From assembly GCF_000512205.2 (NCBI RefSeq), contig NZ_CP006644.1, positions 434,001-498,000 of the forward strand: a stretch of DNA of 64,000 bases. The letters are read 5' to 3'. Below, piece by piece: positions 46,849-56,231 of this stretch (position 1 is its first letter; each line of letters starts with the position of its first letter). The stretch is from Sphingomonas sanxanigenens DSM 19645 = NX02 (GTDB lineage: Bacteria; Pseudomonadota; Alphaproteobacteria; Sphingomonadales; Sphingomonadaceae). A program made the translations under genes and the position numbers. The notes below the pieces were generated by a model. The model saw only the letters and a list, made by a program, of their open reading frames with translations. It had not been told where the DNA came from and did no database searches.

Positions 46849-48606
46849 TCAGCGCTCCAGAACATAGTGACCGGGCGCATCCGCGATCGGGGCATAGCCC
46901 TTGTCGGGGGCGCCTAGCGGCGGGGGCGCAACCGGGTTTCCCGAATGGCGGGCAAGCCATTCGCCCCATTCGATCCACCAGCTGCCGTCTTTGCGCTCGG
47001 CGCGTTCCTGCCATTCCTCCGGATCATAAGCGAGACCTTCCGCCTCCCGCGTCTTCACCTTGAAGCGGCGGCCTTTATGGCCGGGTTCGGAGACGATGCC
47101 GGCATTGTGGCCGCCGCTCGTCAGCACGAAAGTGATTTCCGCATCGGTCAGAAGATGGATCTTGTGAACCGAGCGCCAGGGCGCGACATGGTCGCGCTCG
47201 GTGCCGACCACGAACAGGGGCTTGCGGATCGAGGAGAGCGCGATGCTCTTGCCGCCGGCTTTGTATTTGCCCTCGGCGAGATCGTCGTCGAGATAGAGGC
47301 GCCGCAGATACTGGCTGTGCATGGCGTAGGGCATGCGCGTGCCATCGGCGTTCCACGCCATGAGGTCGTTCAGCGATTCGCGCTCGCCCATGAGATAGGT
47401 GCCGAGCACGCGCGACCAGACGAGGTCGTTCGATCGCAATATCTGGAATGCGCCGCCCATCTGGCTGCCGTCGAGATAGCCGCGGCTCCACATCATCTTC
47501 TCGAGCAGGTTGAGCTGTCCCTCGTCGATGAAGAGGCCAAGCTCGCCCGGCTCGCTGAATTCGGTCTGGGTCGCCAGCAGCGTGGCGCTGGCGATCCGCT
47601 CGTCGCCGTCGCGCGCCATTGCGGCGAGCGCGATCGAGAGCAGGGTGCCGCCGATGCAATAGCCGACCGCATGGACAGACGATGCGCCGGTGATCGCCGT
47701 GACCGCGTCGAGCGCGGCCATCGGCCCCATCAGTCGGTAATTCTCCATGTCGAGATCGCGGTCCTGTGTCCCCGGATTGTGCCAGGAGATCATGAACACG
47801 GTATAGCCCTGGCTGGTCAGCCAATTGACCATCGAGTTCTCGGGCGAGAGGTCGAGAATATAATATTTCATGATCCAGGCCGGGACGATCAGGATCGGTT
47901 CCGGGCGCACCTGATCGGTCGTCGGTTCATACTGGATCAGTTCGATAAGCTGGTTTCGATAGACGACCTTGCCCTTGGCCGTCGCTACCGTGTCGCCGAC
48001 CCGGAAATACTCGACACCAACGGGAGGCAGGCCGCGCACCAGATGCTCCATGTCCTCCATGAGATGCTGGAAGCCGTCGACGAGGCATTTGCCGCCGGTC
48101 TCGATGATCCGCTGCTGAAGCAGGGGATTGGTCGCCAGAAAATTGGTCGGCGCGACCATGTCGAGCATCTGCCGTGCGGTGAACTGAACCATATGCTCAT
48201 AATGGCCGTTGACGCCGCCCACGCCCGTCGTCGCGGCATGCCACCATTGCTGATGGAGGAGGAAAGCCTGCGAGAGGATGTTGAAAGGCGGCTTTCGCCA
48301 GGCGGGATCGGAGAAACGGCGGTCCTGCGGCAGCGGCTCGATGGCGAGCGCCGCATCGCTGTCGGACGCGCTGCGCGCCGCATAATCGAAGAGGCGCATA
48401 TGCTTGCGGCCCATCTTCGCGGCCAGCTGCAACTGCTTGCCCGGTGACAGCGCGAGGTGGAGGGCCCAGTTCGAGAAGGCCTCGTATAGGGTTGCGGGCG
48501 AGAGGCCGAGGGTCACCTGTGCGATCGCGCCGCCCGCGGCGTTGTCCAGCGTCTGCGCGATCCCGTCGAGCGGGTCGGGCGGCGATGTCGGGGTGTCAGC
48601 GCTCAT
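46849..48606 (-). CDS. phaC: Class I poly(R)-hydroxyalkanoate synthase
   Basis: About 585 residues. It joins (R)-3-hydroxyacyl-CoA units into storage polyester on granules. The lipase-like box GYCIGG supplies the catalytic cysteine, with the catalytic Asp and His in VVGTERDHVAPW and TSGGHNAGIV. WWHAATTGVGGV and the C-terminal DGSWWIEWGEWL fit class I synthases. The start MSADTPTS with AAGGA is chosen over a longer upstream frame. Confidence 0.95.
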   Translation of the reverse strand: MSADTPTSPPDPLDGIAQTLDNAAGGAIAQVTLGLSPATLYEAFSNWALHLALSPGKQLQLAAKMGRKHMRLFDYAARSASDSDAALAIEPLPQDRRFSDPAWRKPPFNILSQAFLLHQQWWHAATTGVGGVNGHYEHMVQFTARQMLDMVAPTNFLATNPLLQQRIIETGGKCLVDGFQHLMEDMEHLVRGLPPVGVEYFRVGDTVATAKGKVVYRNQLIELIQYEPTTDQVRPEPILIVPAWIMKYYILDLSPENSMVNWLTSQGYTVFMISWHNPGTQDRDLDMENYRLMGPMAALDAVTAITGASSVHAVGYCIGGTLLSIALAAMARDGDERIASATLLATQTEFSEPGELGLFIDEGQLNLLEKMMWSRGYLDGSQMGGAFQILRSNDLVWSRVLGTYLMGERESLNDLMAWNADGTRMPYAMHSQYLRRLYLDDDLAEGKYKAGGKSIALSSIRKPLFVVGTERDHVAPWRSVHKIHLLTDAEITFVLTSGGHNAGIVSEPGHKGRRFKVKTREAEGLAYDPEEWQERAERKDGSWWIEWGEWLARHSGNPVAPPPLGAPDKGYAPIADAPGHYVLER

Positions 48607-48759
48607 GATGGGTCCTTCTCGTTCGGAACAGGTTCGGGCTAAGCTCGTGATAGCCTGGTGATTGTCGATGTCTTGGTTCGCCGGGCCTTCCATGTCTGGC
48701 GCAACCATCGGTAAGAGTGCAGAGGCTGCCCGGGCGGCATGTCCTGTCGATGGCCGGCG

Positions 48760-49582
48760 TCACTCCTCGAAATCCTCACCCAGATAGAGCCGCCGCACGT
48801 CGGGATCGTGAAGGACAGCTTGCGGCGCGCCGGCGAAGAGGAGCCTGCCGGCATGGATGACATAGGCGATCAACCAGTTCGAGCATTTCGTGGACATTGT
48901 GATCGGTGATGAGAATGCCCACCCCGCGCTGCTTGAGCTGGCGTACCATCGCCTTGATGTCGGCGATCGACATGGGATCGATCCCAGCGAAGGGTTCGTC
49001 GAGCAGGATGACCTTCGGGTCGGCCGCCATGGCGCGCGCGATCTCGCAGCGCCGGCGCTCGCCGCCCGAAAGGGCGGGGGCGGGCAAGGCACGCAGCCTT
49101 GTGATGCCGAAATCGCCGAGCAGCTCGTCCAGCCTGCGGTCGATGGCGTCGTTGTCGCGCAGGCGCAGTTCGAGCACAGCGCGGATATTCTCCTCGACGC
49201 TCATGCCCCGAAAGATCGAGGCTTCCTGCGGAAGATAACCAAGGCCGCGCTTGCCACGCCCATCCATGGGCAGGGCTGTCACATCCTCGCCGCCGAGCAG
49301 TATCTGTCCTCCGTCGAGGCGGTTGATGCCCATGATGCCGTAGAAGCAGACGGTCTTGCCCGCACCGTTGGGCCCGAGTAGGCCCACCACCTCGCCCGCC
49401 GCGACATCGAGCGAGACGCCGTCCAGGACCTTGCGCGATCCGAACGATTTCTCGAGCCGCCTTACCGAGAGCGCGAAGGTGACCGCAGGCTTGGGTCCGC
49501 CGCCGCCCGGACGCGCGGCGTCGGGATCGTGCGCCTGGCCTGATCCCGACCCACTGTCGAGCGACGGAGCCTCGTCGAACAT
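48760..49582 (-). pseudogene. lptB: LptB-like LPS-export ABC ATPase, frameshifted near the C-terminus
   Basis: From MFDEAPSLDSG the frame shows Walker A LLGPNGAGKTVCFY, LGYLPQEASIFRGMS, signature LSGGERRRCEIARAM, Walker B VILLDEPFAGIDP and ITDHNVHEMLELVDR. The frame then breaks near 48867-48872. The neighbouring frame continues with AYVIHAGRLLFAGAPQAVL and RRLYLGEDFEE to 48760, the correct LptB ending. Restoring two bases (CGCGCC instead of CGCC) repairs it. LptB is normally essential, so this is either a spare copy or a sequence error. The stretched N-terminus (about 35 extra residues) is unusual. Confidence 0.82.
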
Positions 49583-49643
49583 CCTCAGATCTCCGACGGG
49601 GGTAGCGTCACCGCGGGGAGCCTCGTTAGGCCGCCCCCCGGCA

Positions 49644-50825
49644 TCAGATGGTCTCCACCGCGAGCGCGACGCCCTGGCCGCCGCCGATGCACAGGGTGAC
49701 AAGGCCGCGCTTCAGTCCCTCGCGTTTCAGGGCATGCAGCAGGCGGGTGGTCAGCACAGCGCCGGTCGCGCCGATCGGATGGCCATGGGCGATGGCGCCG
49801 CCCTCGACATTGACGATGTCCTCGGCGACCCCGAGCTCGTGCGTGACGGCGATCGCGATCGCGGCGAACGCCTCGTTGATTTCGACGCGCTCGAGATCGG
49901 AGACCGACCAGCCCGCGCGGTCCAGCGCCTGCCGGACGGCGGGAACCGGGCCCAGGCCGAAAAGGCCGGGCGCCACCGCGCCGACGCCGAAGGCGACGAG
50001 ACGGCCCAGGGGCGTGACGCCGTTGCGGTCGGCCCAGTCCTCGCTCGCGACGATCATCGCCGCAGCACCACTGTTGAGGCCCGGCGCATTGCCTGCCGTG
50101 ATCGTGCCTTCGGGGCGGAAGGCGGGTTTCAGTTTTGCGAGGCTTTCGAGGCTCGTGTCGGGCCGGTTCTGCTCGTCCTTGCCGAAAATGATGGGACCCT
50201 TGCGCGAAGGGATTTCGACCGCGACGATCTCCTCTTCGAAGCGGCCGGCGGCCTGGGCCGCGCTGAAATTCTGCTGCGAGCGGACCGCCCAGGCATCCTG
50301 CGCATCGCGCGTAATCTGGAACTTGCTGACCAGATCCTCGGTGACCCAGCCGGAATGCTGGTTGCAGAAGGCGTCATTGAGACCGTCATGGAGCATGGCG
50401 TCGACGAGCTTGCCGTCGCCCATGCGGTAGCCCCAGCGCCCTTTCTCGATGACGTAGGGCGCCTGATCCATATTCTCCATGCCCCCCGCGACGACAGCAT
50501 GGCTGAAGCCGAGCATGATCTCCTGCGCGGCCGAGGCAATCGCCTGCGCGCCCGAGCCACAGACACGGTTGACCGTGAGGGCCGGTACTCTGTCGGGAAG
50601 CTTGGCGCCGATGGCGGCCTGGCGCGCCGGGTTCATCTTCGCGCCGGCCTGGACCACCTGGCCCAGGACGACGGCATCGATGGCATCAAGGCCGACGCCG
50701 GCGCGTTTTACGGTCTCGGCGATCGCGATGCTGCCAAGAGCCGGCGCGGCCATCTCCTTGAGGGTCCCGCCATAGGCGCCGATCGGGGTCCGGACAGGCG
50801 CGCACAGAACGACATTGCTGCTCAT
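49644..50825 (-). CDS. phaA: Acetyl-CoA C-acetyltransferase (beta-ketothiolase)
   Basis: A 393-residue thiolase condensing two acetyl-CoA to acetoacetyl-CoA, the first step of PHB synthesis. The acyl-binding cysteine is in NRVCGSGAQAI, the His in AIAHGHPIGATGA and the second Cys in LVTLCIGGGQG. It precedes lptB and phaC in transcription order and follows phaB with a 22-nt gap, giving a phaB-phaA-(lptB)-phaC order. Confidence 0.95.
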   Translation of the reverse strand: MSSNVVLCAPVRTPIGAYGGTLKEMAAPALGSIAIAETVKRAGVGLDAIDAVVLGQVVQAGAKMNPARQAAIGAKLPDRVPALTVNRVCGSGAQAIASAAQEIMLGFSHAVVAGGMENMDQAPYVIEKGRWGYRMGDGKLVDAMLHDGLNDAFCNQHSGWVTEDLVSKFQITRDAQDAWAVRSQQNFSAAQAAGRFEEEIVAVEIPSRKGPIIFGKDEQNRPDTSLESLAKLKPAFRPEGTITAGNAPGLNSGAAAMIVASEDWADRNGVTPLGRLVAFGVGAVAPGLFGLGPVPAVRQALDRAGWSVSDLERVEINEAFAAIAIAVTHELGVAEDIVNVEGGAIAHGHPIGATGAVLTTRLLHALKREGLKRGLVTLCIGGGQGVALAVETI

Positions 50826-50847
50826 GGGAATTCCTTTCCTTGGGCCC

Positions 50848-51570
50848 TTAGGCCAGATATTTGCCGCCGTTGACCGAGAGGGTCGCGCCGGTCACGAAAC
50901 CCGCCTCATCCTCGACCAGGAAGAGGACGGCGCGCGCGATCTCTTGCGGGGTGCCGAGACGTCCGACCGGCACACCGGCCAGTACGGCCTTGAGCGCCTC
51001 TTCGGGCACGGCGGCGACCATGACCGTATCGGTATAGCCCGGCGCGATCGCATTGGCGGTGATGTTGCGCGACGCGCCCTCGAGCGCGAGCGCCTTGGTG
51101 AAGCCGATCACGCCGGCCTTGGCCGCGGCGTAGTTGGTCTGGCCGAACTGGCCCGAGAGGCCGTTCACCGAACTGATATTGACGATGCGGCCGAATCGCC
51201 GCTCGCGCATGCTCTCGATCACGGCGCGGCACATGTTGAAGCATCCGCCAAGGTCCACGTCGATGACGCTGCGCCACTGCTCCTCGGTCATCTTGTGGAG
51301 CGTGCCGTCTCGGGTGATGCCGGCATTGTTGACGAGAATGTCGATCGGACCGATATCCGCGACGACTTTTGCGACGCCCTCCTGGCTTGCCGTGAAGTCC
51401 GCCACATTCCAGCTATAGGCCGGGATGGATGTATCTTTCACGAACTGCTCGGCTTCCTCGTCATTGCCATAATAGTTGACGGCGACGAGATAGCCTTTCT
51501 CCTTGAGGAGCCTGGCGGTCGCGGCGCCGATGCCGCTGACGCCGCCGGTGACGAGCGCGATTCTGGCCAT
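50848..51570 (-). CDS. phaB: Acetoacetyl-CoA reductase
   Basis: About 240 residues, SDR family. ALVTGGVSGIG is the nucleotide loop, ILVNNAGITRDGTLHKM is typical of PhaB/FabG, and the active site is NISSVNGLSGQFGQTNYAAAKAG. The SVNG..GQFGQTNY stretch distinguishes PhaB from FabG. It yields (R)-3-hydroxybutyryl-CoA for PhaC using NADPH. An ATG 6 nt upstream (51576) is an alternative start. Confidence 0.93.
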   Translation of the reverse strand: MARIALVTGGVSGIGAATARLLKEKGYLVAVNYYGNDEEAEQFVKDTSIPAYSWNVADFTASQEGVAKVVADIGPIDILVNNAGITRDGTLHKMTEEQWRSVIDVDLGGCFNMCRAVIESMRERRFGRIVNISSVNGLSGQFGQTNYAAAKAGVIGFTKALALEGASRNITANAIAPGYTDTVMVAAVPEEALKAVLAGVPVGRLGTPQEIARAVLFLVEDEAGFVTGATLSVNGGKYLA

Positions 51571-51604
51571 GATCATTGTCCTTGAAGCTGGAAAGAGAGG
51601 CGGG

Positions 51605-52351
51605 TCATTGCGCGAGATAGCCGCCGTCGACGGGATAGTAGCTGCCGGTCATGAACGAGGCGCGATCTGACAGCAGGAAGGAGACGAGCCCGGCAACCTC
51701 TTCGGGCTGGCCCAGGCGTCCTACCGGATGGTGCGCGATCATCTCGTAGGGCGGGTGGCCGTCGGTCGTGGCATCGACCATCGGCGTGTGGATGAAGGCA
51801 GGCCCCACCGCATTGATACGAATATTCTGCTGGGCATATTCAAGCGCGGCGGTGCGGGTCATGCCGATCACGGCATGTTTGGCTGCCGCGTAGCTGATTG
51901 ATCCGGGCGCCCCGACCGATCCGTAGATCGAACTCATGTTGACGATCGTACCGCCGCCGCCCGCCAGCATCGCGGGGATCTGGTAGCGCATGCCGTAGAA
52001 AACGCCGTCGAGATCGACGCTGATGACCCGGCGCCATTCATCCAGATCATATTCCCCGGTCGGCTTGGTGACGGAGCCCACGCCCGCGTTGTTCACCGCG
52101 GCGTCGAGCCGTCCGAAGCTCTTCAGGGTGAAAGCCACCAGCGCTTCGACTTCGGCCGCCTCGGCGACGTTGACCCGCAGCGCCTTTGCGCGGTCCGGAC
52201 CGATCTCGTGCGCAAGGGCGTGGGCCTTGTCCTCGTCGATATCGGCAAGCACGAGCCGCGCGCCGGACGCTGCAAGTTCGCGGGCGATCGCCTCTCCCAA
52301 TCCCATGGCGGCGCCTGTTACGATTGCGACCTTGTCCTCGAAATCGGGCAT
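51605..52351 (-). CDS. SDR family oxidoreductase
   Basis: About 248 residues starting MPDFEDKVAIVTGAAMGLGEAI, with NNAGVG and the active site MSSIYGSVGAPGSISYAAAKHA. A typical 3-hydroxyacyl/2,5-diketo-type dehydrogenase; the substrate is unknown. GGAG lies upstream of the chosen ATG. It is the first gene of the long minus-strand set that continues through phaB, phaA, phaC and the lipid genes. Confidence 0.88.
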   Translation of the reverse strand: MPDFEDKVAIVTGAAMGLGEAIARELAASGARLVLADIDEDKAHALAHEIGPDRAKALRVNVAEAAEVEALVAFTLKSFGRLDAAVNNAGVGSVTKPTGEYDLDEWRRVISVDLDGVFYGMRYQIPAMLAGGGGTIVNMSSIYGSVGAPGSISYAAAKHAVIGMTRTAALEYAQQNIRINAVGPAFIHTPMVDATTDGHPPYEMIAHHPVGRLGQPEEVAGLVSFLLSDRASFMTGSYYPVDGGYLAQ

Positions 52352-52679
52352 GCATGTCTCCGGCTTTTGCGAGCCACCGGCCAGAAAAAGGGACCCGCAT
52401 AGCGGGCACGGACACACTCCTGGCCGGGAGTCTTACCGCGCGCATTTCGCGCAACCTCTCCGGATGCCCCGCTTTCTCACGGTCGAAACGGCGTGGCGCT
52501 TCTTTCGCCGTGAACCCGGCGGCGCGCCATCAGTAACTATACTTATAAGTTTCGTATTCCGGTCGTCAAACCGCTTGTGGACCGCCTCCCGCCGATTGAC
52601 CCGTGCCCGGGAGCAGGCGGGCAGCTCAGTCCGTCCCCGGTCTGGTAGGGGGGCGTTAGCTGAAGGGGGCGAAATCCTG
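52352..52679. other. Promoter region of the PHB/lipid gene set
   Basis: About 330 bp between the SDR gene and IS110 copy B with no convincing gene. A perfect 10-bp palindrome ACTTATAAGT (52541-52550), next to AT-rich TAACTATA, stands out in otherwise GC-rich DNA and could be a MarR/TetR-type operator or part of the promoter for the operon. Confidence 0.4.
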
Positions 52680-52747
52680 CGCTCTCATGACTGCCATCCG
52701 AGACGCTAGCCGAGTTTACGCCTTCGCTGGCCGCGAGACCAGCGGTT

Positions 52748-52953
52748 ACATTGACCTTGGCGGGTGTGCCGCGGACGCCTGATCGACGACGATTGATCAT
52801 GCTCTCATCCGCGGGTTGGTTACCGCACTACCCGTATCCGTCGCTGGGCCTATCCTCCGTCTAAGTTCGGGCGTCGGACGAACCTGCCCCACCGTACACC
52901 TTGGATTGCCCATCACAGTCGGGTGCCCGCGGCACGCCGGCCAAGGCTATGAG
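52748..52953 (-). ncRNA. Candidate bridge/seekRNA of the IS110-family element (copy B)
   Basis: Position equivalent to 27140-27345 in copy A, downstream of the transposase stop, with the same inverted repeat and the CTTAGAC and ATGAGAGC strings matching the element ends. Limits approximate. Confidence 0.4.
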
Positions 52954-52994
52954 TTGGTGTGCTGGCGCCTCCTTTCTCGATCGTTGTGCCCCGA

Positions 52995-54110
52995 TCAGCC
53001 AGCCACGACCGGTGACACCCGCCTTGCGATGTCCCAAGCATAGCCGACGAGTTCACGCGCGATCGCAGTCGTCACCTTGGGCTGCGGCTTGCCGGTGGCG
53101 GCCAGTCGACGGTAACGCTGGCACAGGCGAACCTGCGCTTTCCACCCGATCGCCTGGATTTCCTCTGGCAGGTCGATGACCCGCTCACGGTAGCGTCGCT
53201 CCTCGCGTGCGGGCAGTCGATACGACCAGCCAGCCTCGATCAGCATGGTCCGTGCCTGCGCGTTGCCCGCGCGCGTGACCCGGCCCCGTTTAGTCCGGGC
53301 ACCGCTGGAGTGCTCGGACGGCACCAGGCCGACATACGCCATCAACTGCTTGGGATTGTCGAAGCGGGTGAGATCCCCGACCTCGGCCACCAACGTCGCG
53401 GCGCTGACCAGCCTGATACCGCGCAGCACCTGCAGATTGCGGACCAGTGGCGCGAAACACCATGAATCCACCGCTTCGGCCAGCGCCGCCTCCAGCCTTC
53501 CAACCCGCGCCTGCGCTTCCAGCACCCGCTTCTGCATCTCCTCGAATGCCAGTTGCTGATGGGGAAAATCGAACCGCTGCTCGGACAACCACCGCCAATA
53601 CATTTTCGTCCAGGCCGCCTTGCCGCTGAAACGACGATCATGCCGCAGCAGGAAGCTGCGCACCGTCTGCTTGGCCCCGATGGCATCGTCCTGTGCGCTA
53701 CGTCGCGCGCGGATGAGATCGCGTACCGCCTCGTGCGCTTCATCCGGCACCCAGATCGCGGTGAGTTCGCCGGCACGTAACAACCGCGCCAGCGTCATCG
53801 CGTCACGCCGGTCCGTTTTCACATGGTCGCCTGGGCGTCGCGGCATCATTGAAGGGGCGATGACGATGCAATCCTGCCCCAGCTTCGTCAGCAGCCGATG
53901 CAAGCCATAGCCACAGGGGCCAGCCTCATAGCAGACGTTCAACGTCACGCCCGGTCCCATCAGCCGCTTGACCAGCTTTCTAATCGCATCATCCTCGTTC
54001 GCGACCGTGCCAACGAAACGTACCTCTCCTCCGCGCTCTCCATCGGCAACCGCGACCGCGATGGTTTCCTTATGAACGTCCAGACCAACGTATTTCACCG
54101 CCTCCGTCAT
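52995..54110 (-). CDS. IS110-family transposase (copy B)
   Basis: A 371-residue DEDD recombinase identical to that at 25983-27098, with YVGLDVHKETIAVAV, CYEAGPCGYGL, KTDRRDAMTLARLL and the C-terminal VPSEHSSGARTKRG. Intact and presumably functional. Confidence 0.95.
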   Translation of the reverse strand: MTEAVKYVGLDVHKETIAVAVADGERGGEVRFVGTVANEDDAIRKLVKRLMGPGVTLNVCYEAGPCGYGLHRLLTKLGQDCIVIAPSMMPRRPGDHVKTDRRDAMTLARLLRAGELTAIWVPDEAHEAVRDLIRARRSAQDDAIGAKQTVRSFLLRHDRRFSGKAAWTKMYWRWLSEQRFDFPHQQLAFEEMQKRVLEAQARVGRLEAALAEAVDSWCFAPLVRNLQVLRGIRLVSAATLVAEVGDLTRFDNPKQLMAYVGLVPSEHSSGARTKRGRVTRAGNAQARTMLIEAGWSYRLPAREERRYRERVIDLPEEIQAIGWKAQVRLCQRYRRLAATGKPQPKVTTAIARELVGYAWDIARRVSPVVAG

Positions 54111-54350
54111 GACTCGTCTCCGCTGCTGACAAATCCATAGTCAGCATCTCAGATGCGAGCCTCCGAGGCTCCGGCAGTCATGGGGTCTAAGCGCGCAACA
54201 GTCTCCTGGACGTCGGAATTCACCTGATTTTCGGTGCTGACTGCCCTGCAGTGGACGTGGTCGGTCGATATTATGAGGCTAACCATCGCTCGCTGTTGGG
54301 CGACGTCGCACATTTTCTGCATATTGAATTTTGATTATCGGGAGAACCAT

Positions 54351-54695
54351 ATGAGGTGTCTTGCCACAAGCAGCGCGGTGAGCGCCGCTCTGCTTCTTTT
54401 CAATCAGTCGGCACAGGCTCAATATGCGCCCGTCGATCCAATGCCGATGGGGCAAACGGCGACCAGTACGATGGCGAATAAACTGTCTGGCGACATCGCC
54501 AACGGGAACTCGCGGTCCAATTCGGTATCGGCCCGATGTCTTGCTGATTCTGGTCCGGGACCGGAGAGGCGCGCGATGGAAGCCGAATATAAGCGCCGGT
54601 TAGCTGCAAAGGGAACCGCGAATGCGAATGCATGGCGGGCCGAACATGGTCGCCGCTATCGTGCGGCTCTCGTTGCAGCAGGGAAGTGCAAATAG
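54351..54695 (+). CDS. Small exported hypothetical protein
   Basis: A 114-residue protein with a clear signal peptide (SSAVSAALLLFNQSAQAQY), two cysteines in the mature part (ARCLADSG and the final GKCK) and a basic helical C-terminal half (AMEAEYKRRLAAKGTANANAWRAEHGRRYRAALVAAG). GGGAGAA lies 5 nt before the ATG at 54351. No family recognised. It sits between IS110 copy B and the resolvase and could be a passenger of the Tn3 element. Confidence 0.65.
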   Translation: MRCLATSSAVSAALLLFNQSAQAQYAPVDPMPMGQTATSTMANKLSGDIANGNSRSNSVSARCLADSGPGPERRAMEAEYKRRLAAKGTANANAWRAEHGRRYRAALVAAGKCK

Positions 54696-54794
54696 TTAAC
54701 CGAGTTTGCCTGCTATTCCGGTAGGCGGCAATCACATGTTTTCCGACAGGGTAGCATCGCAACCAGGCTACGCCTCGACAACCATGGTTGATTT

Positions 54795-54860
54795 TGCACG
54801 ACAAACCCTGTCGCTTTGATCTAGTGCGCGACAACATCAATTTCAGGGTTTGTCGCACAT
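54795..54860. promoter_or_regulatory. res recombination site of the Tn3-family element
   Basis: Arms TGCACGACAAACCCTG (54795-54810) and CAGGGTTTGTCGCACA (54844-54859) are near-perfect inverted repeats, and a further arm TGCGCGACAA (54825-54834) pairs with TTGTCGCACA. Clustered dyads just upstream of a serine resolvase gene are typical of res sites. The tnpR start codon begins at the last base of the right arm. Confidence 0.7.
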
Positions 54861-55077
54861 GCTCATCGGGTACATGCGTGTCTCATCGGTCGATGACCGT
54901 CAGTCGGTTGACCTTCAACGCGATGCCCTCCTCGCCGCAGGTGTCGATGAGCGCCATCTCTATTCCGACAAGGCATCGGGCGCCCGGGATGATCGTCCCG
55001 GCCTGAAGGCTTGTGACCTGCCCCCCGAAGGATCCCTCATTCTGATGTAGAGTCTGCCCACGAGAAGGAGCAGACGC

Positions 55078-55341
55078 ATGAGGAAGAGCCGTTTTACCGA
55101 GGCGCAGATCATCGGGATGATCAAGGAACAGGAGGCCGGACTTCCGACGGTGGAGGTTTGCCGCAAGCACGGCCTGAGCACGGCGACCTTTTACAAGCTG
55201 AAGGCGAAGTACGGTGGCATGGAGGTATCGGACGCCCACCGGTTGCGGCAGTTGGAGGACGAAAACGGCAAGCTGAAGCGGCTCCTGGCCGACAGCATGC
55301 TGGACAACGCGATCCTGAAGGACCTGCTGGGAAAAGGCTGA
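55078..55341 (+). CDS. IS3-family OrfA
   Basis: An 87-residue DNA-binding protein: [40 protein letters not shown] and a leucine-zipper-like [33 protein letters not shown] lies upstream of the start. The frame ends at 55341 in a region (AAAAG, 55332-55336) suited to -1 slippage into orfB. Confidence 0.93.
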   Translation: MRKSRFTEAQIIGMIKEQEAGLPTVEVCRKHGLSTATFYKLKAKYGGMEVSDAHRLRQLEDENGKLKRLLADSMLDNAILKDLLGKG

Positions 55342-56231
55342 CGACGCCGGGCCAGCGGCGCGACGTGGCGCTCGGCGTGATGCGGGACTACCAGGTCTCA
55401 CAGCGTCGGGCCTGCGTGCTGATTGGCGTCGATCCCAAGACGGTCAGGCGCGAACGCCCGCCGGACCACGGAGCGATCCGCGAAGCCATGCGGGAGATCG
55501 CAGGGCAGCGCCGTCGGTTCGGCTATCGCCGGATCGGCGTCATGCTGGAGCGCAAGGGCATGAGCATGAACCACAAGAAGCTCTACCGGCTATATCGGGA
55601 AGAAGGCTTGTCTATACGCCGACGACGCGGCCGCAAGCGCGCCCGAGGCAGCCGGACGCCGGTGCCGGGAGCACTTCGTCCTGGTGACCGCTGGTCGATG
55701 GACTTTGTCGCCGATACGTTTGGTGCGTCGCGCAAGTTCAGGATTCTGGCGATCAACGATGATTGCTGCCGGGAGAACCTGTGCTTGGCCGCGGACACCA
55801 GCATCTCGGGAGCTCGGGTGGCGCGCGAACTGGATGCGCTGGTTCGCCTGCACGGGAAACCTGCTTGCATTGTCAGTGACAATGGCACTGAATTTACGAG
55901 CCGGGCGATCCTGCAATGGGCCAGCCAGAACAAGGTTGAGTGGCATTACATCGATCCCGGTAAGCCCCAGCAGAACGGCTTCATCGAGAGCTTCAACGGC
56001 TCATTGCGCGATGAGCTGCTCAACGAGGAGCTGTTCGACAGCTTGGCTGACGCCCGCCGGAAGCTGGCCATCTGGCGCTACGACTACAACCATGTTCGCC
56101 CCCACTCATCGTTGGGAAATCGAACGCCTGCACAAGCGCGTCGGACGTTCGTGCAGGACGATAGCATCACGCCCGGCGCGCTTGTGCAGGCGAGCATACC
56201 GGAATATTCAACCGCAAGACTCTCGTTATGA
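55332..56231 (+). CDS. IS3-family OrfB (integrase core transposase)
   Basis: About 300 residues made as an OrfAB fusion by -1 frameshifting, or from an internal start. DDE residues are visible in [21 protein letters not shown] and [18 protein letters not shown]. The N-terminal HTH_21 region reads [31 protein letters not shown]. Intact to the end at 56231, 26 bp before the right repeat. Confidence 0.93.
   Translation, partial: KRLTTPGQRRDVALGVMRDYQVSQRRACVLIGVDPKTVRRERPPDHGAIREAMREIAGQRRRFGYRRIGVMLERKGMSMNHKKLYRLYREEGLSIRRRRGRKRARGSRTPVPGALRPGDRWSMDFVADTFGASRKFRILAINDDCCRENLCLAADTSISGARVARELDALVRLHGKPACIVSDNGTEFTSRAILQWASQNKVEWHYIDPGKPQQNGFIESFNGSLRDELLNEELFDSLADARRKLAIWRYDYNHVRPHSSLGNRTPAQARRTFVQDDSITPGALVQASIPEYSTARLSL

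Larger units (their letters stand above)
52680..54194 (-). mobile_element. IS110-family (IS1111-like) insertion sequence, copy B
   Basis: Reverse-complement copy of 25899-27413, of the same 1515-bp length and encoding the same transposase. Its outer flanks differ from those of copy A except for GCG at both edges. The two copies bracket about 25 kb in inverted orientation and so could flip that segment by recombination. To its right lies the Tn3 remnant. Confidence 0.9.
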
